Below, piece by piece: positions 1 to 8,998 of a stretch of DNA of 64,000 nt. Origin of the DNA: JBNAVY01 sp049700195 (GTDB taxonomy: Bacteria; Bacillota; Thermoanaerobacteria; Thermoanaerobacterales; Thermoanaerobacteraceae); the NCBI GenBank assembly GCA_049700195.1, contig JBNAVY010000001.1, positions 48,414 to 112,413 of the forward strand. The letters are read 5' to 3'. Numbering within the stretch: the first letter of the stretch is position 1; each line of letters starts with the position of its first letter. A program made the position numbers and the translations under genes. The notes under the pieces were generated by a model. It searched no databases, had not been told where the DNA came from, and saw only the letters and a program-made list of their open reading frames with translations.

Positions 1-92
1 TAAATGGGAATTTTTCTACAAACCAAATTCTATTACAGACAGAGTTAGTTGTTAGGGAATCTTGTGGCAGTAAGATAAAAACAGTTTTTTAG
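1..92 (+). CDS. C-terminal end of a LacI-family regulator (cut by window edge)
   Basis: An open frame runs in from the left edge (codons from base 3) and stops at a TAG at 90-92, giving about 29 residues. It contains LLQTELVVRESCG, which closely resembles the C-terminal strand of LacI/GalR regulators (typically ...LPTELIVRESC). Only the tail is visible, so neither the DNA-binding domain nor the ligand can be judged. It lies 42 bases before the first glycosidase gene, in the same direction, and is a natural candidate for the protein that binds the GAAAC/GTTTC palindromes at 11,425 and 11,601. Family assignment rests on a short motif. Confidence 0.55.
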   Translation, partial: NGNFSTNQILLQTELVVRESCGSKIKTVF

Positions 93-134
93 CAAGATGT
101 TATTAAATCACAGAACGAAAGGTTGTACTTATAT

Positions 135-2501
135 ATGTCAATATATATGGAAAATAAATATTTTATTATAAACAACAAACCTGTTTTTTTATATGGTGGT
201 GAATTTCATTATTTTAGGTCTAAAAAAAGTGAGTGGAGTGACAGATTAGATAAAATTAAGGAAGCTGGTTGTAATTTAGTTAGCACTTATATACCTTGGA
301 TGTGGCATGAAAAAGAAGAAAATGAAATAGATTTAAATGGAATAACATGTGATGAAAAAGATCTTGAAGGTTTTTTACAGTTAGTAAATGAAAAAGGTTT
401 ATACTGTATAGTTCGTCCAGGACCTTATATAATGTCTGAAACTAAGAATTCAGGAATACCAAAATGGATTTTCGAAAAATATCCTGATGTTATAGCAAAA
501 AACAAAAATGGGGATATGCATCCTGCTCAAGTTATTACTTATCAAAACCCTATATTTTTAGATAAAGTTTCTAATTGGTATAAAGCAGTTAATAAGGTCA
601 TTTCAAAATATCAAATTGATAGTAAAGGTTCTATTATAATGTATCAATTATGTAATGAGGCAGGAATGTTTCATTGGGTTACGAATACATGGGATTACAG
701 TGAAAATGTCCAAATAAAATTTAATAAATATTTAACTGAAAATAATAGGAGTTTGGAGTATATAGCTAAAAATCCATATGAATTACACTATGAAATGGGA
801 AGGTTCTGGAGAGAATATATTAAAGAATATATGTTGATTTTAAAAAGTTATGCAAAAAGAGATGGTATAAAAATACCGTTTATAATAAATATACATGGAT
901 TTAAGGACATATCATTAAGTAGCAGAGGTATGGATTATCCTATAGGTCTTTCACAATTATATAATACTAAAGATATTGAAGAAACTATTTTAGCTGGAGA
1001 TTTTTATCCAGGTCACATAACATTTGATTCATATCATGATTTAATTTTGAGTTGTACATTAACAGATTCCATTTCAAATAAGAACCAGCCTATATTTTCT
1101 GCAGAATTTCAGTCAGGAAGATTATCAGACAGACCTAAAATAAGCAATAATGATGTTGATTTAACAATTCGAACCTGTATTGCTAATGGGATGAATGCAA
1201 TTAATTTTTATATGTTTGTCAGTGGAGAAAATTATCAGGGGATCGGTCTTTTTGGTAAAAGGCATGACTGGCAAGCACCAGTTGATATTACTGGTAAGTT
1301 AAGGCCTCACTACTATAAAATACAACATTTAGGTAAAATGACAAATATTTTTGGCGATAAATTATTAAAAGCCAAGAAAGAAATAAAAACTTATTTAGGT
1401 TTTTATCCAGATTATTATATGTCTGAAGTTTTTGATAAAGATACAGAAAAAATGTTTAAAGAAATTATACACAACAGAGATGCATTTTTTTACAATGGCA
1501 TAGGCAGACTTTTAACTGCAGCTAATATAACTTTTGATGTATATAATGTCATGGATGAAAGTAATATTCCTGTTGAGAAAGTTGAGACTTTATGGATGTT
1601 TTCAACGAGGTGGATGGATCAAGAAATACAAATAAAACTTCGAGATTATGTAAAAGATGGCGGTACGTTAATTTTGTTCCCTGATGTTCCGCAATATGAT
1701 CTTAAGGGGAATGAATGTAATATTTTGTCTGATATTCTTGGTACAAGTAAATATGATATTAAAAAAGGATGGGAATTAGTTGATTTCTTTGATATAGATT
1801 CTATTTTTGTTAACCAAAGAGTTGTATTAAAGGATTTTTCAGGAGAACCAATAATATTTAGTTCAGAAAATAAAAATGAATGTTCTGGTTTTGTCAAAAA
1901 ATATGGGAACGGCAAAATTATGTTCTTGGGTATAGGTTTTGAGCATGACTATAATTATAAAATAGATTTTATAAAGGCGCTTGCAAAAAAAATTAATATT
2001 GAGCCAGTTGTTGAATTAGATGATGAAAGTTTATCAGTCACAATTCGTAGTAACAATAAAGATATTTTTATATTTATAAATAATTATGATGAATTAGATA
2101 AAAAAACAAGAGTTAAATATAAAGGGGATTTTCTTTTTGGTGGAAATGAGATATACATTTCTAAAAGGTCAGGAGTTATGCTTATATCAAATTGCAATAT
2201 TTTTGATGATATTAATATATATTACTCAACAGTTGAAATATATGATCTTATTATAGAAGAATCCAAATTTCAATTATATGTAAAACTTCAAGCAAATGGT
2301 GAAGGTGAAATAGTATTATATAGTAAATTATGGAGTCCGATTAAAAGTGAAAATATAGAAGTATTTAATTTAAAAGAAAATGTATATAAAGTAAGAATTA
2401 ATGATAAAGGTGAAAACAATGTTTCAGTATGTTTTAGTGCTGACATAAAAGAGGAGGAAAACTTTTGTGAAGATAAATCTGAATGGAAAGTGGAAGTATG
2501 A
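135..2501 (+). CDS. GH35 family glycoside hydrolase (beta-galactosidase-like)
   Basis: The 788-residue protein begins with a GH35 TIM barrel (YGGEFHYFR, VSTYIPWMWHE, VRPGPYIMSE). The probable acid/base is Glu175 in LCNEAG and the probable nucleophile is Glu323 in FSAEFQSG. The C-terminal half (about 420-788) contains beta-rich accessory domains. There is no signal peptide, so it should act in the cytoplasm on imported oligosaccharides. ATG 135 is chosen because AAAGG ends 12 bases before it; the TTG at 123 touches that site, and ATG 147 is possible. The gene overlaps the next by 35 bases, which implies translational coupling. GH35 is mostly beta-galactosidase, but 1,2-beta-oligoglucan glucosyltransferases also belong to it. 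Given the GH144 and GH94 neighbours that activity is possible; the substrate is inferred, not seen. Confidence 0.85.
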   Translation: MSIYMENKYFIINNKPVFLYGGEFHYFRSKKSEWSDRLDKIKEAGCNLVSTYIPWMWHEKEENEIDLNGITCDEKDLEGFLQLVNEKGLYCIVRPGPYIMSETKNSGIPKWIFEKYPDVIAKNKNGDMHPAQVITYQNPIFLDKVSNWYKAVNKVISKYQIDSKGSIIMYQLCNEAGMFHWVTNTWDYSENVQIKFNKYLTENNRSLEYIAKNPYELHYEMGRFWREYIKEYMLILKSYAKRDGIKIPFIINIHGFKDISLSSRGMDYPIGLSQLYNTKDIEETILAGDFYPGHITFDSYHDLILSCTLTDSISNKNQPIFSAEFQSGRLSDRPKISNNDVDLTIRTCIANGMNAINFYMFVSGENYQGIGLFGKRHDWQAPVDITGKLRPHYYKIQHLGKMTNIFGDKLLKAKKEIKTYLGFYPDYYMSEVFDKDTEKMFKEIIHNRDAFFYNGIGRLLTAANITFDVYNVMDESNIPVEKVETLWMFSTRWMDQEIQIKLRDYVKDGGTLILFPDVPQYDLKGNECNILSDILGTSKYDIKKGWELVDFFDIDSIFVNQRVVLKDFSGEPIIFSSENKNECSGFVKKYGNGKIMFLGIGFEHDYNYKIDFIKALAKKINIEPVVELDDESLSVTIRSNNKDIFIFINNYDELDKKTRVKYKGDFLFGGNEIYISKRSGVMLISNCNIFDDINIYYSTVEIYDLIIEESKFQLYVKLQANGEGEIVLYSKLWSPIKSENIEVFNLKENVYKVRINDKGENNVSVCFSADIKEEENFCEDKSEWKVEV

Positions 2502-4545
2502 ACCAAAAGCACATACTCTTATTTTTGAAAATGGAAGCATTGAGGAAATCATAGGAAATCTGCCTTTAAAAGGGACTATGGATATTCCTAGTAATTGGGA
2601 GATTGCAGGAGTAAATGATTTTGCTGGAAAAATTGAATTTACAAAAGAATTTAATATAAACTTAGAGCAAACTAAAGATTTAATTCCATTTTTGTGTTTT
2701 GATGGAGTTGATTATTTTTGTGAGGTTTATTTAAACAATAAGTTTATTGGAAGTCATGAAGGTTATTTTCAGCCTTTTGAATTTGAAATAAGTGACTATT
2801 TAAAAGATAATAACATTTTAAAAGTAATTGTTAACTCGCCTTTAGAAGATACTTCTAAAGTTTGGCCTGATAACAAGCTATTAATAAAAGGAGTATTAAA
2901 TCACCATGATGCACGTCCGGGAGCATGGGACAAGGATAAAGGTCAGCTTAAAAATACAGGGGGGATATGGAATAATGTTTATATTGATTTCAGGCCAGTA
3001 AGTTATATAAAAAATATCAAATGGATACCTTTCATATTTCAAGATGGTTCAGCTAAAGTAAATCTAAAAACTGAATTTTATTCGAAAGTATTAGGTGATT
3101 TCGAATTAAATATAGAGATAGATGGATGTTTATATAAACGATATTTTAGTATGAATAATAATTTTGAACAAAAAGACTTTGTTATAACAATTAAGTCTCC
3201 TAAATTGTGGTGGACATGGGACACAGGGGAGCCTTACCTTTATCACTTAAAAGTTAGCCTTGTAAAGGAAGGCGAATTAATTCACAGTAAAGAGCTGGAT
3301 GTGGGGATAAGAAGTTTTACATATGATTCTTCTAATAACGAATGGTTGTTAAATAATGAGAAAATTTTTATCAGGGGTACAAATATAATACCTACTCAAT
3401 GGCTAAGTGAATATACAAATGAAAAGATTCAAAAAGATATAAAGCTAATAAAAGAAGCTAATATTAATTCTGTTCGTGTACATGCTCATATTAATAGAAA
3501 AGAATTTTACGATGCTTGTGATAGAGCAGGGATCATTATATGGCAGGATTTTCCTCTACAATGGAGTTACAACCAGAGTGATAGTTTTATAGAAAATGCA
3601 GTTTTTCAGATAAAAGATATGGTTGAGACATTATATAATCATACTTCAATAGGAATATGGTGTTGCCATAATGAACCAAGTTTTAATACTGAAATACTTG
3701 ATCCGATTTTATTTAAAACAGTTGCTGGAATGGATTCAACAAGATATATCCATGAGCATTCTGATTTTAGGGAACATCCATATCCTGGTTGGTATTATAC
3801 ATCTATGGAAGAGTTTATGACAAAACCTTACAAACCAATAGTAAGCGAATTTGGAGCTCAGGCTATGCCAAATTTAGAATTATCAAAAGAAATTTGTGGT
3901 AAAACTTGGCCACCTGATTGGGAGAATATGTCCTATCATGATTTTCAGTATGATGAAACTTTTAATGTTGCACAAATAGAATTAGGAGAAAATCTGGAGG
4001 GATTTATTAAAAACTCACAGCTATATCAAGCTAAATTATTAAAATATGCCATAGAGGAATATCGTCTTGATAAATATAAAGATTTAAGTGGCATATATCA
4101 GTTTATGTTTGTAGATTGTTGGCCTTCTATAACTTGGTCAATTGTTGATTATAACAGACAACCAAAGTTGGGGTATTTTGCTGTAAAGAAAGCTTTTCAG
4201 CCTTTATTACCTGTTTTTAAAATGATGAGAAATAAATGGTTAAAAAATAAGGGTGTTGATCTTAAACTTTATATTATAAATGATTACCATAAAACATTTG
4301 AAAATTTCAAATATGATATTTATATAGAAAATGATCAAAGTAAAATACCTATAAAGAGTGGAAATTTTAGTATTAACAGCGACTGTGTAAATGAGGCTTT
4401 GAAATTTACATATTATCCTGAAGAAAATATATCTGATGGTAAATATAAACTATTTATAAATGTTACAGATAAAAATGATAATGTCTTGTCATTAAATGAC
4501 TATGAAATAGAAATAGTTTCAAATTATTATAATAAAAATAAATAA
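2467..4545 (+). CDS. GH2 family glycoside hydrolase, mannosidase-like clade
   Basis: A 692-residue GH2 enzyme with an N-terminal jelly roll (about 1-175), an Ig-like domain (about 180-280) and a TIM barrel (about 285-600). The acid/base Glu lies in WCCHNEPSF and the nucleophile Glu in VSEFGAQ. WWTWDTGEPYLY and IIIWQDFPL resemble beta-mannosidases and exo-beta-glucosaminidases more than LacZ-type enzymes. The GTG start at 2467 follows GAGGAGGAAA at a good distance and lies inside the end of the preceding GH35 gene. No signal peptide is present, so it is intracellular. It is the second gene of a tight glycosidase operon. Family is secure and substrate is unknown; it may trim side groups or the non-reducing end of the imported glycan. 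Confidence 0.83.
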   Translation: MKINLNGKWKYEPKAHTLIFENGSIEEIIGNLPLKGTMDIPSNWEIAGVNDFAGKIEFTKEFNINLEQTKDLIPFLCFDGVDYFCEVYLNNKFIGSHEGYFQPFEFEISDYLKDNNILKVIVNSPLEDTSKVWPDNKLLIKGVLNHHDARPGAWDKDKGQLKNTGGIWNNVYIDFRPVSYIKNIKWIPFIFQDGSAKVNLKTEFYSKVLGDFELNIEIDGCLYKRYFSMNNNFEQKDFVITIKSPKLWWTWDTGEPYLYHLKVSLVKEGELIHSKELDVGIRSFTYDSSNNEWLLNNEKIFIRGTNIIPTQWLSEYTNEKIQKDIKLIKEANINSVRVHAHINRKEFYDACDRAGIIIWQDFPLQWSYNQSDSFIENAVFQIKDMVETLYNHTSIGIWCCHNEPSFNTEILDPILFKTVAGMDSTRYIHEHSDFREHPYPGWYYTSMEEFMTKPYKPIVSEFGAQAMPNLELSKEICGKTWPPDWENMSYHDFQYDETFNVAQIELGENLEGFIKNSQLYQAKLLKYAIEEYRLDKYKDLSGIYQFMFVDCWPSITWSIVDYNRQPKLGYFAVKKAFQPLLPVFKMMRNKWLKNKGVDLKLYIINDYHKTFENFKYDIYIENDQSKIPIKSGNFSINSDCVNEALKFTYYPEENISDGKYKLFINVTDKNDNVLSLNDYEIEIVSNYYNKNK

Positions 4546-4565
4546 TTTTGGGAGGAGAAAGCACA

Positions 4566-6953
4566 ATGTTAGATGAAAAAATTTTTGAAAGCAAATATGG
4601 ATATTTCAGCAAAGATGGAAGAGAATATGTTATTACTACACCATTAACTCCTAGACCATGGGTAAATGTAATAAGCAACGGTGATTACTCATTTATAGTT
4701 TCACAAACTGGCAGTGGCTTTTCATGGAGAAGTAATGCTGTTGAAAATCGTCTTACAAGGTATTCCCAAGATATAATAAAGGATGAATGGGGTAAATACA
4801 TATATATAAGAGATGAGGAGTCAAAAGATTACTGGTCTGCCACATGGAAGCCTGTACTAAAAGAGCCGGATTTTTATGAAGTACGACATGGTATTGGATA
4901 TTCGATAATAACTCAAATTAACAATGGCATTAAAAGTAATTTAAAAATGTTTGTTGTACCTGATGCTCCAGTTGAATTGTGGGAAATAACTCTGGAGAAT
5001 AAAACAGATAAAAAAAGAGTATTAAATTTATTCACATATTTAGAATGGAATTTAGGTTTTGGTCATGATGAACATAGAGAATTTCATAAAATATTTATTG
5101 ACACAGAATACCATGATGATATAAAGGGTTTTATTGCTAACAAATATTTATGGGGCTTGCCTAATGAAAAAGGGCAACACAATAATAGAAGTTGGGAATA
5201 TACAGCTTTTCATACTTCAAGTGAAATACCAATATCTTATGATGGTGATAAAGAATCTTTTTTAGGTATGTATTCATCTCTAGAAAAACCTAAGGCTATG
5301 AAAGAAAAATTGCTTAGTAAAAATACCGGAAGATTTAATGATGCTATAGCATCATTACAAATAGAAGTTTTATTAGAACCAGGGGAAACTAAAAAAGTAG
5401 TTTTTACTTTGGGAGCAGCAGATAATAAGGAACAAGCTCTGGAATTTTCCAGAAAATATAGCGATTTAGATGAGGTAGAAAAAGCTTTTAATAGAGTTGG
5501 ACAGTTTTGGAGTACTTTTATAGACAGTGAAAAGATACATACTCCTGACAATGCAATGAATATTATGACAAATATATGGCTTAAATATCAAGCTATCTCA
5601 TGCCGTATATGGGGTAAGGCTGCATATTATCAAATAAGTGGAGGATATGGTTATAGAGATCAGCTACAAGATTCCATGATATTTTTAGAAAGTGTTCCAG
5701 AATATACAAAAAAACAAATACTTATGCATGCTTCAAAGCAGAAAAATGATGGCACAGTTCTCCACTGGTGGATGACAATATCCGGTAATGGACCTGCAAC
5801 AAAATGCTCTGATGATTTACTTTGGCTTCCGTATATAACAATAAATTATTTAAAAGAAACTAATGATTTTGAAATATTAGATGAAATAGTGCCCTTTTTA
5901 GATGATGGAGAAGGTACAATTTATGAACACTTAAAACGTGCTATTGAAAAAGCATTTATGAGGTTTAGTCCTAGAGGGATTCCGTTAATAGGTGAAAATG
6001 ACTGGAATGATGGCTTGAGTGCTGTAGGCTGGGATTGGAAGGGAGAAAGTTTTTGGCTTGGAGAGTTTTTATATGCTATTCTTGAAGACTTTAAATATAT
6101 ATCGGAGAAGAAAAATGATTTTAAATTTAAATCTAAATGTAGTGATGTTCAGGATGTTTTAAAAGAAAATATTAACAAATATGGTTGGGATGGTAAATGG
6201 TATATACAAGCAACTACAGATGATGGTGAAAAATTGGGAAGTAAGGAAAATGAAGAAGGTTTTATTTATCTAAATCCTCAAACATGGGCAGTAATTAGTG
6301 GAATTGCTGATAAAGAAAAAGAAAAAGTGTGTATGAATTCCGTTTCAGAGTATCTTTTAAAGGATTATGGACCATTACTTCTATATCCTGCTTATAGTAA
6401 AATAAGAGAAGATATCGGATATATTACAAGATATGCACCTGGATTAAGAGAAAATGGGGGAGTTTATACTCATGCTGCAACATGGGCAATACCAGCATTT
6501 ACAATAGTTGAAGAACCTGAAAAAGCTTATGAAGTTTATAAAAAGATTTGCCCTATTAATCGTTTAAATGATATTGATCATTATAAAGGAGAACCCTATG
6601 TTTTACCTGGTAATTCTGATGGTCCGCAGTCTCCTAATTATGGCAGAGGAAGTTGGACATGGTATACCGGCTCAGCACAGTGGTTACATAGAGTAGCTAC
6701 AAATTGGATTTTAGGAATACGTTCAGACTATGATGGACTTTTAATTGATCCATCCATACCTTCTGAATGGGAGGGTTTTTCTTACACAAGAAAGTTTAGA
6801 AACACAATTTATAACATAAGTGTAGAAAATAAAAATCACGTTAACAGTGGTATTAAGGAAATTTATCTTGATGGTACGTTAATTATAGGAAACAAATTAC
6901 CTGACTTAAATGATGGTGAAATTCATGAAGTAAAAGTAATAATGGGTAAATAA
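4566..6953 (+). CDS. GH94 family glycoside phosphorylase (cellobiose phosphorylase-like)
   Basis: About 795 residues with the GH94 layout: an N-terminal beta-sandwich starting YGYFSKDGREYVITTP, a linker helix, and an (alpha/alpha)6 barrel. Family motifs are GGYGYRDQLQD, CSDDLLWLP, the catalytic Asp in ENDWNDGL (around residue 480) and GNSDGPQSPNYGRGSW. Such enzymes split a beta-glucosidic bond with phosphate to give glucose 1-phosphate, saving ATP. Length matches disaccharide phosphorylases (about 800) rather than the roughly 1100-residue 1,2-beta-oligoglucan phosphorylases. ATG 4566 is preceded by GGGAGGAG; an in-frame TTG at 4548 lies before that site and is unlikely. No signal peptide. Family is secure; linkage specificity (beta-1,4, 1,3 or 1,2) cannot be read from sequence alone. 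Confidence 0.85.
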   Translation: MLDEKIFESKYGYFSKDGREYVITTPLTPRPWVNVISNGDYSFIVSQTGSGFSWRSNAVENRLTRYSQDIIKDEWGKYIYIRDEESKDYWSATWKPVLKEPDFYEVRHGIGYSIITQINNGIKSNLKMFVVPDAPVELWEITLENKTDKKRVLNLFTYLEWNLGFGHDEHREFHKIFIDTEYHDDIKGFIANKYLWGLPNEKGQHNNRSWEYTAFHTSSEIPISYDGDKESFLGMYSSLEKPKAMKEKLLSKNTGRFNDAIASLQIEVLLEPGETKKVVFTLGAADNKEQALEFSRKYSDLDEVEKAFNRVGQFWSTFIDSEKIHTPDNAMNIMTNIWLKYQAISCRIWGKAAYYQISGGYGYRDQLQDSMIFLESVPEYTKKQILMHASKQKNDGTVLHWWMTISGNGPATKCSDDLLWLPYITINYLKETNDFEILDEIVPFLDDGEGTIYEHLKRAIEKAFMRFSPRGIPLIGENDWNDGLSAVGWDWKGESFWLGEFLYAILEDFKYISEKKNDFKFKSKCSDVQDVLKENINKYGWDGKWYIQATTDDGEKLGSKENEEGFIYLNPQTWAVISGIADKEKEKVCMNSVSEYLLKDYGPLLLYPAYSKIREDIGYITRYAPGLRENGGVYTHAATWAIPAFTIVEEPEKAYEVYKKICPINRLNDIDHYKGEPYVLPGNSDGPQSPNYGRGSWTWYTGSAQWLHRVATNWILGIRSDYDGLLIDPSIPSEWEGFSYTRKFRNTIYNISVENKNHVNSGIKEIYLDGTLIIGNKLPDLNDGEIHEVKVIMGK

Positions 6954-6976
6954 AAAAATATTTGGGGGGAAATTTT

Positions 6977-8998
6977 ATGAATAATAATCCTCTCTTAAAG
7001 TTTATTAATAAATTTAATAAAAAAAATATCTTAGATTTAGAAAGTGAAAAATGTTTTAGATTTTTTTGGGAACAGGTAAATCTTGATGAAAATAGCAGTG
7101 GATTTGGTCTTATAAGAGATAGATTTCCCCAAGAACCTTCTATTGCAAGTATTGCTTCTGTCGGATTTGGTTTAAGTGCAATAGCAATAGGAGTAAATAA
7201 CCATTGGATTAGCTATAATGAAGGATTTAACAGAGTTTCAAAAACTTTAGATACTTTAATTAATAATGTAGAAAATATTAATGGGTTTTATTATCACTTT
7301 ATAGATATAAATACGGGTAAAAGAATTAGAAAATCAGAAGTTTCTATAATTGATACAGCAATATTAATAAATGGTGCAATTTTTGCAGGGGAATTTTTCG
7401 GTGGTATTATTAAGATAAAAGCGGAGGAAATATATAAAAGGACAAATTGGGTATGGTATTTAAACCCTGAAACAAATTTATTTTATATGGGTTATACTCC
7501 AGAGAGAGGGTTTTTTGGTTCCTGGGACTGGTATGCTGAGCAATTTATGGTTTATTTTCTTGCGGTAGCATCACCAACCTTTCCAGTTAATAAAAATGTA
7601 TTTTATGATTTTAAAAGGATATGGGGGTCTTATGGATTTTATCCTCCTATTATTCATACGTGGACAGGATCCATTTTTACATATCAATATTCTTTTGCAT
7701 GGTTTGATTTAAGGAATAAGATAGATAAATATGAAGTAAATTGGTGGTTTAATTCTATAATAGCTTCAAAATCAAATAGACAATTTTGCATAGATAATAA
7801 AAACAATTTTAAAACATTCGATGAAAATTCCTGGGGCTTGACTGCTTGTGATGGGCCAGAAGGATATAAAGGTAGTTACGGAGCTGCACCTTCCGATTAT
7901 GATAATAATCAGAATTTTACAGATGGCACTGTACCACCTGCAGGAGCAGCTGGATCAATTGTTTTTACTCCAAAGGATTCAGTTAATGCATTAAATAATT
8001 TTTATAATAAATACAAAGATTTATGGGGTGAATATGGATTTAAAGATGCTTATAATCTAGATGTTTATCCTGAATGGTATGCAAAAGATGTTATAGGTAT
8101 AGATAAGGGGATAACTCTATTAATGATTGAAAATTATAAATCTGGTTTAGTATGGAAATATTTTATGAAAAATAAATATGTTCAGGGTGGAATGAAACGT
8201 GTTGGTATAATTGAGTTAGGGGAAAAAATAGTTGATGATTTTGATGGAAACACATTAACTTTAGGGTGGAAGACTAAAACAAATATCAATTTTAATCTTA
8301 AAATAACAAATGATAATGCTAATACTGGATTATACAGCTTAAGAGTTGATTATAAAAATGCAAAAATTGATGATTCATATTTTTATGCTCACATTGAAGA
8401 AATAGATTTAGAATATATGGATATATTTGGATTCTACTTATATGGAAAGACACAAATTAAAATAAGTTTTATTGATAAAAATTATAAAATGATTGCTGAA
8501 AGAGTTTTTAAAAACGACAAAACTGATATATGGAAGAACTTTGAATGGGATTTATCAGATAAAAAAGATGTTTTATCAAATTTATATGAAATAAGGGTGT
8601 ATGTGCAAAACAGTAAAATAGATATTTATGAAACTTTGTATATTGATAATTTAGAATTTAAAACTAAAAAGCCTATTGCACATTCAGTATTTATAGAAGG
8701 AAAACCAATAATAGGGAGTATTTTGGATGGAAACTATATATATCATAATCTAAAAGATTATAAGGAATATGAATCTAGTTATAGATGGTTAATTTCTGAT
8801 TATGAAGACAGAGACTTTTTACCTATTCCAAATGCTGTATCTTTAACATACAAAATAAAAGCTGATGATATTGGTAAATATATTAAATTTGAAATTACCC
8901 CTAGATGTTTAGATGTAAATGGTAATGTGATTTCTGGTAAAAGTATATGTAGCATTCCGATAGGGGAAATTTGCGAGGGTGAGTTAGCATATGCATAA
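6977..8998 (+). CDS. GH144-like glucanase (PF10091) with C-terminal accessory domains
   Basis: Residues about 15-410 match the 'putative glucoamylase' fold (PF10091), which includes GH144 endo-beta-1,2-glucanases: IASVGFGLSAIAIG, FYYHFID, SEVSIIDTA, SWGLTACDGP, PPAGAAGSIVF, GIDKGITLLMIENY. Residues about 415-565 form a predicted beta-sandwich, possibly carbohydrate-binding (DDFDGNTLTLGWKT...), and about 570-673 resemble an Ig-like repeat. No signal peptide is visible, so unlike its paralogue at 24,084 it is probably intracellular. ATG 6977 follows GGGGGGAAA; an in-frame TTG at 6962 lies just before that site. It sits 23 bases after the GH94 gene and overlaps the following GH35 gene by 8 bases. 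Endo- versus exo-action and linkage are unproven. Confidence 0.75.
   Translation: MNNNPLLKFINKFNKKNILDLESEKCFRFFWEQVNLDENSSGFGLIRDRFPQEPSIASIASVGFGLSAIAIGVNNHWISYNEGFNRVSKTLDTLINNVENINGFYYHFIDINTGKRIRKSEVSIIDTAILINGAIFAGEFFGGIIKIKAEEIYKRTNWVWYLNPETNLFYMGYTPERGFFGSWDWYAEQFMVYFLAVASPTFPVNKNVFYDFKRIWGSYGFYPPIIHTWTGSIFTYQYSFAWFDLRNKIDKYEVNWWFNSIIASKSNRQFCIDNKNNFKTFDENSWGLTACDGPEGYKGSYGAAPSDYDNNQNFTDGTVPPAGAAGSIVFTPKDSVNALNNFYNKYKDLWGEYGFKDAYNLDVYPEWYAKDVIGIDKGITLLMIENYKSGLVWKYFMKNKYVQGGMKRVGIIELGEKIVDDFDGNTLTLGWKTKTNINFNLKITNDNANTGLYSLRVDYKNAKIDDSYFYAHIEEIDLEYMDIFGFYLYGKTQIKISFIDKNYKMIAERVFKNDKTDIWKNFEWDLSDKKDVLSNLYEIRVYVQNSKIDIYETLYIDNLEFKTKKPIAHSVFIEGKPIIGSILDGNYIYHNLKDYKEYESSYRWLISDYEDRDFLPIPNAVSLTYKIKADDIGKYIKFEITPRCLDVNGNVISGKSICSIPIGEICEGELAYA

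Noticed and set aside
135..2501. TTG at 123 as start of the first GH35 gene
   Set aside because: The AAAGG ribosome site touches this TTG, leaving no spacing; ATG 135 or 147 fits better and the family homology begins at about residue 9 of the longer frame.
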